A stretch of 64,000 nt of DNA from NCBI GenBank assembly GCA_036271555.1, contig DATBAK010000036.1:1-64000 (forward strand). Direction: 5' to 3'. A program made the position numbers and the translations under genes. The DNA is from Acidimicrobiia bacterium (GTDB taxonomy: Bacteria > Actinomycetota > Acidimicrobiia > IMCC26256 > PALSA-610). The notes under the pieces are model-generated. The model did not search any database. It was not told the DNA's origin and was given only the letters and a program-made list of their open reading frames with translations. Positions 8,396-14,946 of the stretch are shown in pieces. The number at the start of each line of letters is the position of its first letter. Position 1 is the stretch's first letter.

Positions 8396-9343
8396 GTGGG
8401 TTGGGCACGGTTCGTAGGTAGATCGGTGCGGACCGGCTGGTCGTGGCTCGCCCAGGTTCTCGATGGCATGGGCAGGGTGCTCCTGCTGCTGTTTCTTGTC
8501 GGAATTGTCTTGGCGCCCCCAGTGGTGATTAGCCACGGAGGGCACCACCTGCTCAGCGGAACACTCACGCTCGCGGGCCTGGCCTTCGTGCTGCTCGTCG
8601 CGTGCTTCTCGATCGGGGCGTATCAGATTTACAGCGACGACCAGGCGAGCGTCACTCGCCAACCGCCGGACGATCAGGTCGAACTGAGCTTCACGCCTTG
8701 GAATGTCCTGGGCGTATGCGCCTTTCAGGTCACCAACGACGGCCATACGGACTGGTTCAGCGCCAGTTGGGTCGACGACCTTGATTTGCGAGACGACGTG
8801 CATTGGGATGCGATCGCGTCAGGGTCGAAATCGAAGGAGCTGGGGCACGCCTGGCTTCCGATTCCCGAACGTCGGTTGGTGCCCGGAGAGGTCAAGCGAC
8901 TTTCTGTGCGCTTCACCTCGCGCAGGCATCGGCCACTCGACGTACCGATCGAGTTACGGCTCACGCTCCTGGGCAACCGTCAGGTCCGACTTGCCGATGG
9001 ACAGTGGCCCGAGCAAGACGAGGACTGGCGTCGAGACGTGAGCGCGCTCCTAGCGCGCCTGCGTGTGTTCCGTGAGAACTTCGACAAGATGTCAGGGACG
9101 GCCAACCTGACTCCGACCGCACCCGACCGGCTTTACGAAGCGCTGGAGAAGGAAGTCCGTGACTGCGCGCCTGTCGGAATGAGATTCCTCGACAGCTTCC
9201 GCAGCACAATCAAGCTGCTGGACGGCCGGTCAGATAGCCAGAGCCGGATGCCCGCGATCCGCGCCATCGCGTTCAAGCAAGAGTGCGATAGAGCGATCGG
9301 ACGGCTAGAGCTGGGGCTAGCCGAGCCTGATGAGGAAGCGTGA
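8396..9343 (+). CDS. IS passenger: two-TM protein of unknown function
   Basis: A 315-residue protein when begun at the GTG at 8396; the frame is open further upstream but would start inside the target-site repeat. Two membrane helices lie near the N-terminus (about residues 29-47, VLLLLFLVGIVLAPPVV, and 55-75, LTLAGLAFVLLVACFSIGAY). A predicted beta-rich cytosolic region follows (VELSFTPWNVLGVCAFQVTN to IELRLTLLGNRQV), then a helical C-terminus. I do not recognise a family. A -10-like TACCCT 8 nt upstream suggests a leaderless transcript. Its stop codon lies 1 bp from that of the convergent microprotein gene. The passenger of element B has the same restored length and the same two-TM layout. 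Confidence 0.75.
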   Translation: MGWARFVGRSVRTGWSWLAQVLDGMGRVLLLLFLVGIVLAPPVVISHGGHHLLSGTLTLAGLAFVLLVACFSIGAYQIYSDDQASVTRQPPDDQVELSFTPWNVLGVCAFQVTNDGHTDWFSASWVDDLDLRDDVHWDAIASGSKSKELGHAWLPIPERRLVPGEVKRLSVRFTSRRHRPLDVPIELRLTLLGNRQVRLADGQWPEQDEDWRRDVSALLARLRVFRENFDKMSGTANLTPTAPDRLYEALEKEVRDCAPVGMRFLDSFRSTIKLLDGRSDSQSRMPAIRAIAFKQECDRAIGRLELGLAEPDEEA

Positions 9344-9344
9344 G

Positions 9345-9464
9345 CTACTCGCCGCCGTCGCTGTCGTCTTCGGAGTCGTCGCCGACGCCGAGCAGCACGC
9401 GCATCACGTCTTCGGGATCGCCTTCGATGTTGATCGTCTCGTTGATGTCTTGCTTGGGATCCAC
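9345..9464 (-). CDS. Acidic microprotein (MDPK family), element A
   Basis: A 39-residue acidic protein starting MDPKQDINE and ending in DDSEDDSDGGE. It is clearly homologous to the 49-residue product at 11763-11912 in element B: the shared pattern is M-D-P-K-x-D-x-x-E-x-x-N-x-E-x-D-P-x-D-x-x-R-x-x-L, and both end in an acidic tract with DGGE. The GTG start is preceded at 7 nt by TAGCCT (9472-9477 on the minus strand), which overlaps the stop codon of the upstream small membrane protein gene. Conservation between two diverged elements, in the same convergent position, argues that it is a real gene. Function unknown; it could bind a basic partner. Confidence 0.72.
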   Translation of the reverse strand: MDPKQDINETINIEGDPEDVMRVLLGVGDDSEDDSDGGE

Positions 9465-9474
9465 GGCTTCAAGG

Positions 9475-9726
9475 CTACGCCCCACTGGACGAGCGTCGTC
9501 GCCGCCGCCGATCCGAGACGACCGCGTTCACCATCGCAGCAACGAGTGCGCACAGAAACAGTACGGCGGTGAGGTCCTCGTTGATCTGCGCAGCGATGAG
9601 CGTTCCGCCGACCAGGACCATTGGCAGGCCGACCCGGAATTCGACGCCCCGCCGCTCTTTGGGTGCCGCGAGGGAGCGCGCTACCACGAGGGCTATCAGC
9701 GCGGCGCCGACGAGAATGCCGATCAC
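9475..9726 (-). CDS. Small membrane protein in element A
   Basis: An 83-residue hydrophobic protein with two likely helices (IGILVGAALIALVVARSLAA and LPMVLVGGTLIAAQI) and perhaps a third (TAVLFLCALVAAMVNAVV), ending in a run of six Arg residues. The GTG start lies 6 bp downstream of the transposase stop codon, so the two are probably co-transcribed. No counterpart is found at the same place in element B, where a different 98-residue membrane protein is encoded on the plus strand. Function unknown. Confidence 0.6.
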   Translation of the reverse strand: MIGILVGAALIALVVARSLAAPKERRGVEFRVGLPMVLVGGTLIAAQINEDLTAVLFLCALVAAMVNAVVSDRRRRRRSSSGA

Positions 9727-9732
9727 GGCTTC

Positions 9733-10719
9733 CTATCGGCCGTTGATGAGCGGCCGGTAAGAGAGTCGCCGGCCCGTCTGGCCCATGAGCCGCGCCATGC
9801 GCTGAGTATCGCTGAGCTTCCGAGTGGAGAACCGGAAGTCGAACTCCGCGAGGTAGCGGTCGAGGTGCTCCGCGCTGATCCGGTGGTGCGTTCCGTCGAG
9901 CGACCGCTTCAGCTGCGAAAAGTAGTTCTCGGCGCGGTTGCTGGTGATGTCGCCACGGACGTACTCGCCGCCAGCGTGGTACACGGCGTCGTGTCCGCCG
10001 CCGAACTGGTTGCCGATGAAGTTGTAGCGGTTCGACTCGTCGGTCATGAGTCGCGAGTCGCGTACGTCGACTTGGCGCGCGATCGCGTTGTAGAGGTTTT
10101 CGCTGGTGATCTTCGCCATGACCTTCGACCGCGCCTCGCCCGTCTCGCGGTTGACGAGTGTCAGCACCGGAGTCTTCTCGGGGATGATGCGCTTGGACGG
10201 CTTCGCGTCCGGGCTGAGCGTTCCGCGGATCGCACGCGACTTGCCGCCGATGTAGGCCTCGTCGGCTTCGATCGTGCCGACCATCATCGCGACGCCCTTC
10301 GGGTCGCGCTTCATCGCCTCGCGGATGCGGTGCATCATGAACCAGGCCGTCTTGGGCATGAGGTCGTACTTGCGCTGAATCTCTCGCGCGGCGACGCCGT
10401 TCTTGGACGACACGATCTCGAAGACCACGAACAGCCAAGTGGTGAGCGGGATCTTGGACCCGTGGAAGATCGTCCCGACCGTGACCGTGAACTGGCGACG
10501 GCACGCCTTGCACTTCCAGACCCGCCGTTCGCTGACCTTCCCGCGTCGGGTGGTGCGCCCCGCCTCAGCCTTCGGCGTCAGGAAGTAGTGCTTCGCCGTG
10601 GACTGGCAGTGCGGGCAGACGGGGCCCTTCGGCCACCGCAGCTCCTCCATGTATTCGTACGCAGCGGCCTCGCTGGTGAGGCGCTTCTGAAGGGCGGGGA
10701 TTGAGGTGCGCTGGGCCAT
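9733..10719 (-). CDS. IS1595 family transposase, element A
   Basis: A 328-residue transposase of the IS1595 (ISXO2-like) group. The N-terminus has a helical segment and a zinc ribbon (CPHC near residues 36-39, CKAC about 40 residues later), followed by TVGTIFHGSKIPLTTWLFV, a helix-turn-helix-like region and the DDN-type catalytic core: GTIEADEAYIGGK, LMTDESNRYNFIGNQF and ITSNRAENYFSQLKR. It appears intact, ending LSYRPLINGR. The ATG at 10719 is preceded by TATACT at 6 nt; a further in-frame ATG lies at 10743 within the inverted repeat region. About two thirds of residues match the element B transposase, so the elements are relatives and not copies. Confidence 0.93.
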   Translation of the reverse strand: MAQRTSIPALQKRLTSEAAAYEYMEELRWPKGPVCPHCQSTAKHYFLTPKAEAGRTTRRGKVSERRVWKCKACRRQFTVTVGTIFHGSKIPLTTWLFVVFEIVSSKNGVAAREIQRKYDLMPKTAWFMMHRIREAMKRDPKGVAMMVGTIEADEAYIGGKSRAIRGTLSPDAKPSKRIIPEKTPVLTLVNRETGEARSKVMAKITSENLYNAIARQVDVRDSRLMTDESNRYNFIGNQFGGGHDAVYHAGGEYVRGDITSNRAENYFSQLKRSLDGTHHRISAEHLDRYLAEFDFRFSTRKLSDTQRMARLMGQTGRRLSYRPLINGR

Positions 10720-10725
10720 GAACCA

Positions 10726-10754
10726 AGTATATGCCACACCCATGGGTTTGGCAA
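10726..10754 (-). promoter_or_regulatory. Transposase promoter embedded in right inverted repeat, element A
   Basis: On the minus strand TTGCCA (10749-10754), inside the inverted repeat, is 17 bp from TATACT (10726-10731), and the transposase ATG follows after 6 nt. Spacing is canonical and the transcript would be leaderless. Confidence 0.7.
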
Positions 10755-10767
10755 GTGACTCGTTGTG

Positions 10768-10775
10768 TCACGCGT
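10768..10775. repeat. Target-site repeat TCACGCGT, copy 2 (shared by both elements)
   Basis: This single octamer separates element A from element B and is the right-hand duplication of A and the left-hand duplication of B. It implies that one element inserted into a target-site copy made by the other. Confidence 0.85.
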
Positions 10776-10788
10776 CACAACGTGTGAC

Positions 10789-10813
10789 TTGACAAACCAC
10801 GGATGAGTACGCT
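10789..10813 (+). promoter_or_regulatory. Putative passenger promoter, element B left end
   Basis: TTGACA (10789-10794) lies in the left inverted repeat and TACGCT (10808-10813) 13 bp further; a GTG start follows after 6 nt. The TACGCT-6-start arrangement is shared with the microprotein gene of the same element. Confidence 0.45.
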
Positions 10814-10819
10814 CTGTTC

Positions 10820-11766
10820 GTGGGCTCCAAGGTGTCGCTTTACTGGACGGCGGTACGGCGACACTGGACCTCGGTCCTAGTGACCTGGGGTACAGGCCTT
10901 GGCCTCGCCTTCGGGCTGAACGCTGTTGGCGTCGTCAAGCGATGGCCGTGGTGGGCGATCGCGGCGCTACTCGTGCTCGGACTGTTCGTCGCTCAGTTCC
11001 GCGCGTGGCGTGAGGAACACGTCGCTCACGACGACTTGAAGGAACGGCACGACTACCTGAAGACCAAGCATGACGAGGTTGTGGCCAGCCATGCAGCGAC
11101 CGTGCAGTCACTTCATGAGCGACTCGACAAGCGCCCGGTTCACGACCTGCACGAAACGAACCTCCGTGCGAGCGTCGACACACTGAAGGCCTCGATCGAG
11201 CGCGGCGCCGTACCGCGCTATGGGGAACCGGATCGCTTCGTACTGCGCGAAGCGTTCGAAGCCCACTTCGCTGACTGCGCCGAAGAAATCAAGGCTTACC
11301 GGGACGCTTCGGCTCGGGAGAAAATCGCTGAGGACGTATGGACGAAGAACTTCGACGACGCGATCGTCGTCCACGGGCTCGATCAGCCGCCGCTGCACGC
11401 GGCCGATCTGCGAAATGTCCTACTCGCCAGCGCGAAGAAGGCCATCTTCGCCGAGAGCGGTCGGGAGCGCGAGGACGCGCTCCCGCGCTGGTGGCATCCG
11501 AGCCGCGACATGGGTGCGGATCTACGCGAGGAACGGCGCATGTTCCGCTTTCCGACGGCGCGCTCACTGACGATCAGTTTGAAGCGATCAAGGCGAAACT
11601 AGACCAGGCGTTCACGGAGATGACCGAAGGTCACGGCGTGACCGCTTGGCGAGCCGCCCTTTCCGAGCTCTTCGAAGCCGCTGCGGACGCCTCAACAGTG
11701 CTTGAGCGCGCCCGCGATCGGGTGCTCTATCAACGCGCCGACTGCTCGCAGTGTCGGGATGGTTAG
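10820..11766 (+). pseudogene. IS passenger two-TM protein, frameshifted
   Basis: The first frame runs from GTG 10820 and stops at 11602 after a nonsense-like tail. From about 11550 the sensible reading continues one frame over (LSDGALTDDQFEAIKAKLDQAFTEMTEGHG) to a stop at 11766. Restoring one base in the run GCTTTCCG near 11547-11552 gives a single 315-residue protein, the same length as the element A passenger. Two membrane helices lie at about residues 17-40 and 42-60 (WAIAALLVLGLFVAQF), followed by a long charged, coiled-coil-like helix with heptad Leu/His/Lys and a helical C-terminus. A sequencing error cannot be excluded. No family recognised. Confidence 0.65.
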
Positions 11767-11912
11767 GCGGGCTCGATGTTTACCTCGCCGCCGTCTTCGT
11801 CGTCGCAGTCGTCCGACTCGTCGCGCGGTGCCATGTGCAGGAACGCGCGGATCAAGTCGATGGGGTCGGCTTCGCTGTTGACCCGTTCGTCCATGTCGCG
11901 CTTGGGGTCCAC
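11763..11912 (-). CDS. Acidic microprotein (MDPK family), element B
   Basis: A 49-residue protein beginning MDPKRDMDERVN, with DPIDLIRAFL in the middle and an acidic stretch ending DEDGGE, then NIEPA. It shares the N-terminal and acidic-tail pattern of the element A microprotein. The GTG start follows TACGCT (11919-11924, minus strand) by 6 nt. Its stop codon overlaps that of the convergent passenger gene by 2 bp, reproducing the abutting layout seen in element A. Function unknown. Confidence 0.72.
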   Translation of the reverse strand: MDPKRDMDERVNSEADPIDLIRAFLHMAPRDESDDCDDEDGGEVNIEPA

Positions 11913-12029
11913 GGCCCGAGCGTAGGCCCCTGGGGGGTGCGGGTCTCGCGAAGGCTCCGTGGTCCGTCTTCCAGAGGAGCTGCTCGACTGACGCTCAGGT
12001 CACGAGCCGTCAGGCCCGATAATTGGGCC

Positions 12030-12326
12030 GTGGGAATGAGCGCCGACGATTCCAACGACCGGGACACCGCCGAGCCCGGCTTGTCGCTCATGCTCGGCTC
12101 ATGGTCAGCGCGAGATCTGAGGCGCGCCTGGCTCTTGGGCGTCGCGCTCAGCGCGCCGGTCGGATTGGCGATCGGATTGTTCTTCGGGCCGTACACGGCT
12201 GGCGGCGGACTACCGGGCGCGGCTGCGATCCCCGCACTCGGTTTTCCACTCGCCTGGAGCGGGATTTGCGGCCTCGCGTGGCGAGACCAACGCCGACAGA
12301 AACGATCGCGTCGTCATCTGACATGA
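12030..12326 (+). CDS. Small membrane protein in element B
   Basis: A 98-residue protein with two probable helices (LLGVALSAPVGLAIGLFFGPY and LPGAAAIPALGFPLAWSGICGLAW) and a basic C-terminus. The GTG at 12030 is preceded by GATAAT (12018-12023) at 6 nt, the same leaderless spacing as other genes of these elements; an ATG at 12036 is the alternative. It has no counterpart in element A in this position and is not recognisably related to the 83-residue element A protein. Function unknown. Confidence 0.55.
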   Translation: MGMSADDSNDRDTAEPGLSLMLGSWSARDLRRAWLLGVALSAPVGLAIGLFFGPYTAGGGLPGAAAIPALGFPLAWSGICGLAWRDQRRQKRSRRHLT

Positions 12327-12439
12327 AGCGGCAGTCTTCCCGCGCGTCGCGTCGGTGTCTACCGTCCGGTGAGCGGCCGGTAGCTCAGTCGCCGGCCCGC
12401 GGTCTGGCCCATGAGCCGGTTCATCCGCTGAGTGTCGCT

Positions 12440-12491
12440 CAGCTTCCGGTAGTGGCTCAGTTTGATCAAACTGAGCCACTACCCAGCTTCC
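12440..12491. repeat. 36-bp perfect palindrome with 8-bp direct repeats
   Basis: Positions 12448-12483 form a perfect palindrome whose half is GGTAGTGGCTCAGTTTGA. It is flanked by CAGCTTCC at 12440-12447 and again at 12484-12491. It interrupts the transposase gene of element B: removing 44 bp (palindrome plus one octamer) restores an end that reads LSDTQRMNRLMGQTAGRRLSYRPL, matching element A. This is what two joined 18-bp terminal inverted repeats of another insertion sequence, with its target duplication, would look like. Confidence 0.85.
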
Positions 12492-13392
12492 GCGTGCTGA
12501 ATCGGAAGTCGAACTCGGCCAGGTAGCGGTCCAGGTGTTCCGCGCTGATCCGGTGGTGCGTTCCATCAAGCGACCGCTTCAGTTGCGAGAAGTAGTTCTC
12601 CGCGCGGTTGCTGGTCACGTCACCGCGGACGTACTCACCGCCCGCGTGCCACACCGCGTCGTGCCCGCCAGTGAACTGGTTCCCGATGTTGTCGTAGAGC
12701 TTGGACTCGTCGGTCATGAGCCGCGAGCCGTCCGGGTTCACCTGGTGGTTGATCGCGGAGTAGAGGTTGTCGCTGGTGACGCGCGCCATGACTCGGGTCC
12801 GCGCTTCGCCCGTCTCACGGTTCACCAACGTCAGCACCGGAGTCTTCTCGGGCTTGATGCGCGGCGACGGCCTCGCGTCCTTGCTGAGCGTGCCGCGAGC
12901 AGCGCGGGCCTTGCCGCCGATGTAGGCCTCGTCGGCTTCGATCGTGCCAACCATGCGCGTCGCAGTGGGGTTGCGCTTCATGGCCTCACGAATCCGCATG
13001 GTCATGAACCACGCCGACTTCGGCGTCAGGTCGTACTTGCGCTGCACCTCACGGGCCGAGACGCCGTTCTTGCTGGCGCACATCTCGAACAGCACGAACA
13101 GCCACGACCGAACCGGGATCTTGGAACCGTGGAAGATCGTCCCGGTGAGCGCCGAGAACTGCTTGCGGCACTCGCGGTTCTTGCACTTCCAGACTCGCCG
13201 CGGCGACTGCGCGCCGGTCCGCGTGGCGCGCGTCCCGGTCCCACTGCGAGGCGTGAGGAACACAACCACCGTCGAATCACAGTGAGGGCACACCGGCGAG
13301 TCGCCCCACCGAAGCTCTTCCAAGAACTGGTAGGCCGATGATTCGTCGGTCACACGTTTCGCCAGAGCCGGGATCGAGAGGTGCTGCGCCAT
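12466..13392 (-). CDS. IS1595 family transposase, element B, 3' truncated by insertion
   Basis: A 308-residue product with the same zinc ribbon (CPHC, CKNREC), FHGSKIPVRSWLFV segment and DDN-type core (GTIEADEAYIGGK, LMTDESKLYDNIGNQF, SNRAENYFSQLKR) as the element A enzyme. The reading frame runs into the palindrome and stops after KLGSGSV. Without the 44-bp insertion it would continue about 28 residues to a TAG at 12359-12361. The catalytic core is complete, so activity is possible but uncertain. The ATG at 13392 follows GAGAAT by 6 nt. Confidence 0.9.
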   Translation of the reverse strand: MAQHLSIPALAKRVTDESSAYQFLEELRWGDSPVCPHCDSTVVVFLTPRSGTGTRATRTGAQSPRRVWKCKNRECRKQFSALTGTIFHGSKIPVRSWLFVLFEMCASKNGVSAREVQRKYDLTPKSAWFMTMRIREAMKRNPTATRMVGTIEADEAYIGGKARAARGTLSKDARPSPRIKPEKTPVLTLVNRETGEARTRVMARVTSDNLYSAINHQVNPDGSRLMTDESKLYDNIGNQFTGGHDAVWHAGGEYVRGDVTSNRAENYFSQLKRSLDGTHHRISAEHLDRYLAEFDFRFSTRKLGSGSV

Positions 13393-13398
13393 GCCCTC

Positions 13399-13427
13399 AT
13401 TCTCGTCCCGCAGGTCTGGTTTGTCAT
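13399..13427 (-). promoter_or_regulatory. Transposase promoter embedded in right inverted repeat, element B
   Basis: On the minus strand ATGACA (13422-13427), inside the inverted repeat, is 17 bp from GAGAAT (13399-13404), and the ATG follows after 6 nt. This matches the geometry at the right end of element A. Confidence 0.55.
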
Positions 13428-13440
13428 GTGACACATTGTG

Positions 13441-13448
13441 TCACGCGT
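13441..13448. repeat. Target-site repeat TCACGCGT, copy 3
   Basis: This octamer immediately follows the right inverted repeat of element B and is identical to the copies at 8342 and 10768. Confidence 0.85.
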
Positions 13449-13554
13449 CACAGTTCTCGGCCGGGGCGAGACCTTTCGTGACCGTTGCTGGCGTCGACTC
13501 CTGCGACGTACAGTGGCGGGGCCACAGCGGTTCGCGGGCAGGGGGCACGGTCAG

Positions 13555-14946
13555 ATGGCGGGTGTGAGCATGACGCCGCGGGTGCGATTCCGGATCGTCG
13601 CGATGGCGCTGGGCGCCGTGATCGCGCTGGCGCCGGCGGTCGTCGTCGCCTCGGCAGGCGCCGCGGCAGCCGCGACGAGCTGTACGAACACTGCGTTCAT
13701 CGGGCTCGGCGACCCGCCGACGGCCGGCTCGATCGCGTCGGCCGGTCAGGTCGACTGCTACCAGTACTTCGCCAAGAAGGGTCAGGCGATGCGCGTCCGT
13801 GTCGTCGGCACCGGCGGCGGGCTCGTTCCGAGCACCGCGGTCGACGGCCCGAGCGGCGGCGCGATCTGCGGCCCTTCGACCAACGCGGACCAGACGTGCA
13901 AGGCCTCGTCGAAGGGCCTCCAAACGATCGCGATCCAGGCGGCGGCGAACACCGGCAGCTACACGGTGCAGATCCAGCTCACGCACCTACCGGTCAACTG
14001 CGCGAGCCTCGGCTTCGCCAACCCGCCGAACACGGGCACGATCGTCGCCGGCGCGATGTCGTGCTTCACCTTCAAGGCACCCGCGGGCTCGCATCTCGTC
14101 ACGCGCGCGGTCGCGACGAGCGGTTCGCTCGTGCCGCAACTCGAAGAGCTGAACGCGAAGGGCAACACGCAGTGCGGCCCGGACGCGACGCTCGAGCAGA
14201 ACTGCCGACTGCTGTCGGGCGGGAACGAGACGCTCTTCGTCGAAGACGCGGCCGGACCCAACGCCGGTTCGTTCGCGTTGTACGCGCAGCTGACCCGCAG
14301 CGTCGGCTGCACGACGCTCAAGCTCGGCAAGGCCGTGCAGTCCTCGATCACGAGCGCAGGCCAGACCGACTGCTACCACTTCACCGGCGTGCACGGTCAC
14401 CGCATGCGCGTCACGGTCGCGACGACGAGTGGCGCGCTCGTCGCGAACACCGAGGTGTTCAAGCCCAACGGCACGAGCTTCTGCGCGACCTCGACGGTCA
14501 CCGAGCAGAGCTGCCGCCTCTCGAGCGACGGCACGCACACCGTGTACGTGTCCGACGTGAACGGCACGGCCACCGGCAATTACACGATCTACGTGCAGGA
14601 CCTCGCGGCACCGCAGAACTGCACGACCGTCCAGTACGGCAACCACGGTGATCAGCACCCGGCGACGATCTCGTTCCCGGGCGCCGAGAACTGCTACCTC
14701 TTCGCCGGCACCGGCAACACCGGTGCTCACCTCACCGTGAAGACGACCAGTGGTTCGTTGACGCCCGCGTTCGACATGTACGTGCCGAGCGGCGGCGACT
14801 TCGTGTCCGGTCGGTGCGACCACAGCGCAACCGACGAGCGCTGCTTGCTGCCGACGACGGGCACGTACCTCATCATCGTGCGCGACGCGAGCGCGAAGAA
14901 CACGGGCAGCTACTACTACACGCTCACCGAACGCATCTTCAGCTAG
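13555..14946 (+). CDS. Secreted protein with four Cys-containing beta repeats
   Basis: A 463-residue exported protein. The N-terminus MAGVSMTPRVRFRIVAMALGAVIALAPAVV... has a basic region, a hydrophobic core and an Ala-rich cleavage region (about residues 28-42). The mature part consists of four repeats of roughly 95-105 residues, each with an early Cys, a Gly/Pro-rich strand, DCY or a similar Cys-aromatic pair, and a GxYTVQIQL-like closing strand. They resemble pre-peptidase C-terminal (PPC) domains. Cell-surface or matrix role is likely, enzymatic role unlikely. The start could also be the ATG at 13570. Before the elements inserted, this gene would have been divergent from the TetR/diiron operon. 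Its stop overlaps the next TetR stop by 3 bp. Confidence 0.82.
   Translation: MAGVSMTPRVRFRIVAMALGAVIALAPAVVVASAGAAAAATSCTNTAFIGLGDPPTAGSIASAGQVDCYQYFAKKGQAMRVRVVGTGGGLVPSTAVDGPSGGAICGPSTNADQTCKASSKGLQTIAIQAAANTGSYTVQIQLTHLPVNCASLGFANPPNTGTIVAGAMSCFTFKAPAGSHLVTRAVATSGSLVPQLEELNAKGNTQCGPDATLEQNCRLLSGGNETLFVEDAAGPNAGSFALYAQLTRSVGCTTLKLGKAVQSSITSAGQTDCYHFTGVHGHRMRVTVATTSGALVANTEVFKPNGTSFCATSTVTEQSCRLSSDGTHTVYVSDVNGTATGNYTIYVQDLAAPQNCTTVQYGNHGDQHPATISFPGAENCYLFAGTGNTGAHLTVKTTSGSLTPAFDMYVPSGGDFVSGRCDHSATDERCLLPTTGTYLIIVRDASAKNTGSYYYTLTERIFS

Larger units (their letters stand above)
8350..10767. mobile_element. IS1595-family element A with passenger genes
   Basis: A 2418-bp element bounded by 24-bp inverted repeats (8350-8373 and 10744-10767; shared outer sequence CACAACGAGTCACTTGCCA, then one mismatch) and flanked by TCACGCGT on both sides. 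It encodes an intact IS1595-type transposase, a small membrane protein and an acidic microprotein on the minus strand, and a 315-residue two-TM protein on the plus strand. Passenger genes are known in several IS1595 subgroups. The short, nearly perfect repeats and intact transposase suggest a recent or still mobile element. Confidence 0.88.
10776..13440. mobile_element. IS1595-family element B with passenger genes
   Basis: A 2665-bp element bounded by imperfect 23-bp inverted repeats (10776-10798, beginning CACAACGTGTGACTTGACA, and 13418-13440; 20 of 23 positions match) and flanked by TCACGCGT. It has the same orientation and general plan as element A: a passenger two-TM gene reading inward from the left, a convergent acidic microprotein, and a transposase reading inward from the right. 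It appears decayed: the passenger is frameshifted and the transposase is interrupted near its 3' end by a palindromic insertion. Confidence 0.87.

Noticed and set aside
9345-9726. Classical toxin-antitoxin pair
   Set aside because: The small membrane protein and acidic microprotein are adjacent in element A, but element B lacks the same membrane protein, and no known toxin motif is present. The link to the 315-residue passenger is better supported.
8342-13448. One composite transposon made of two IS copies
   Set aside because: Each element has its own inverted repeats and target octamer, the transposases differ markedly, and nothing lies between them except the shared octamer.
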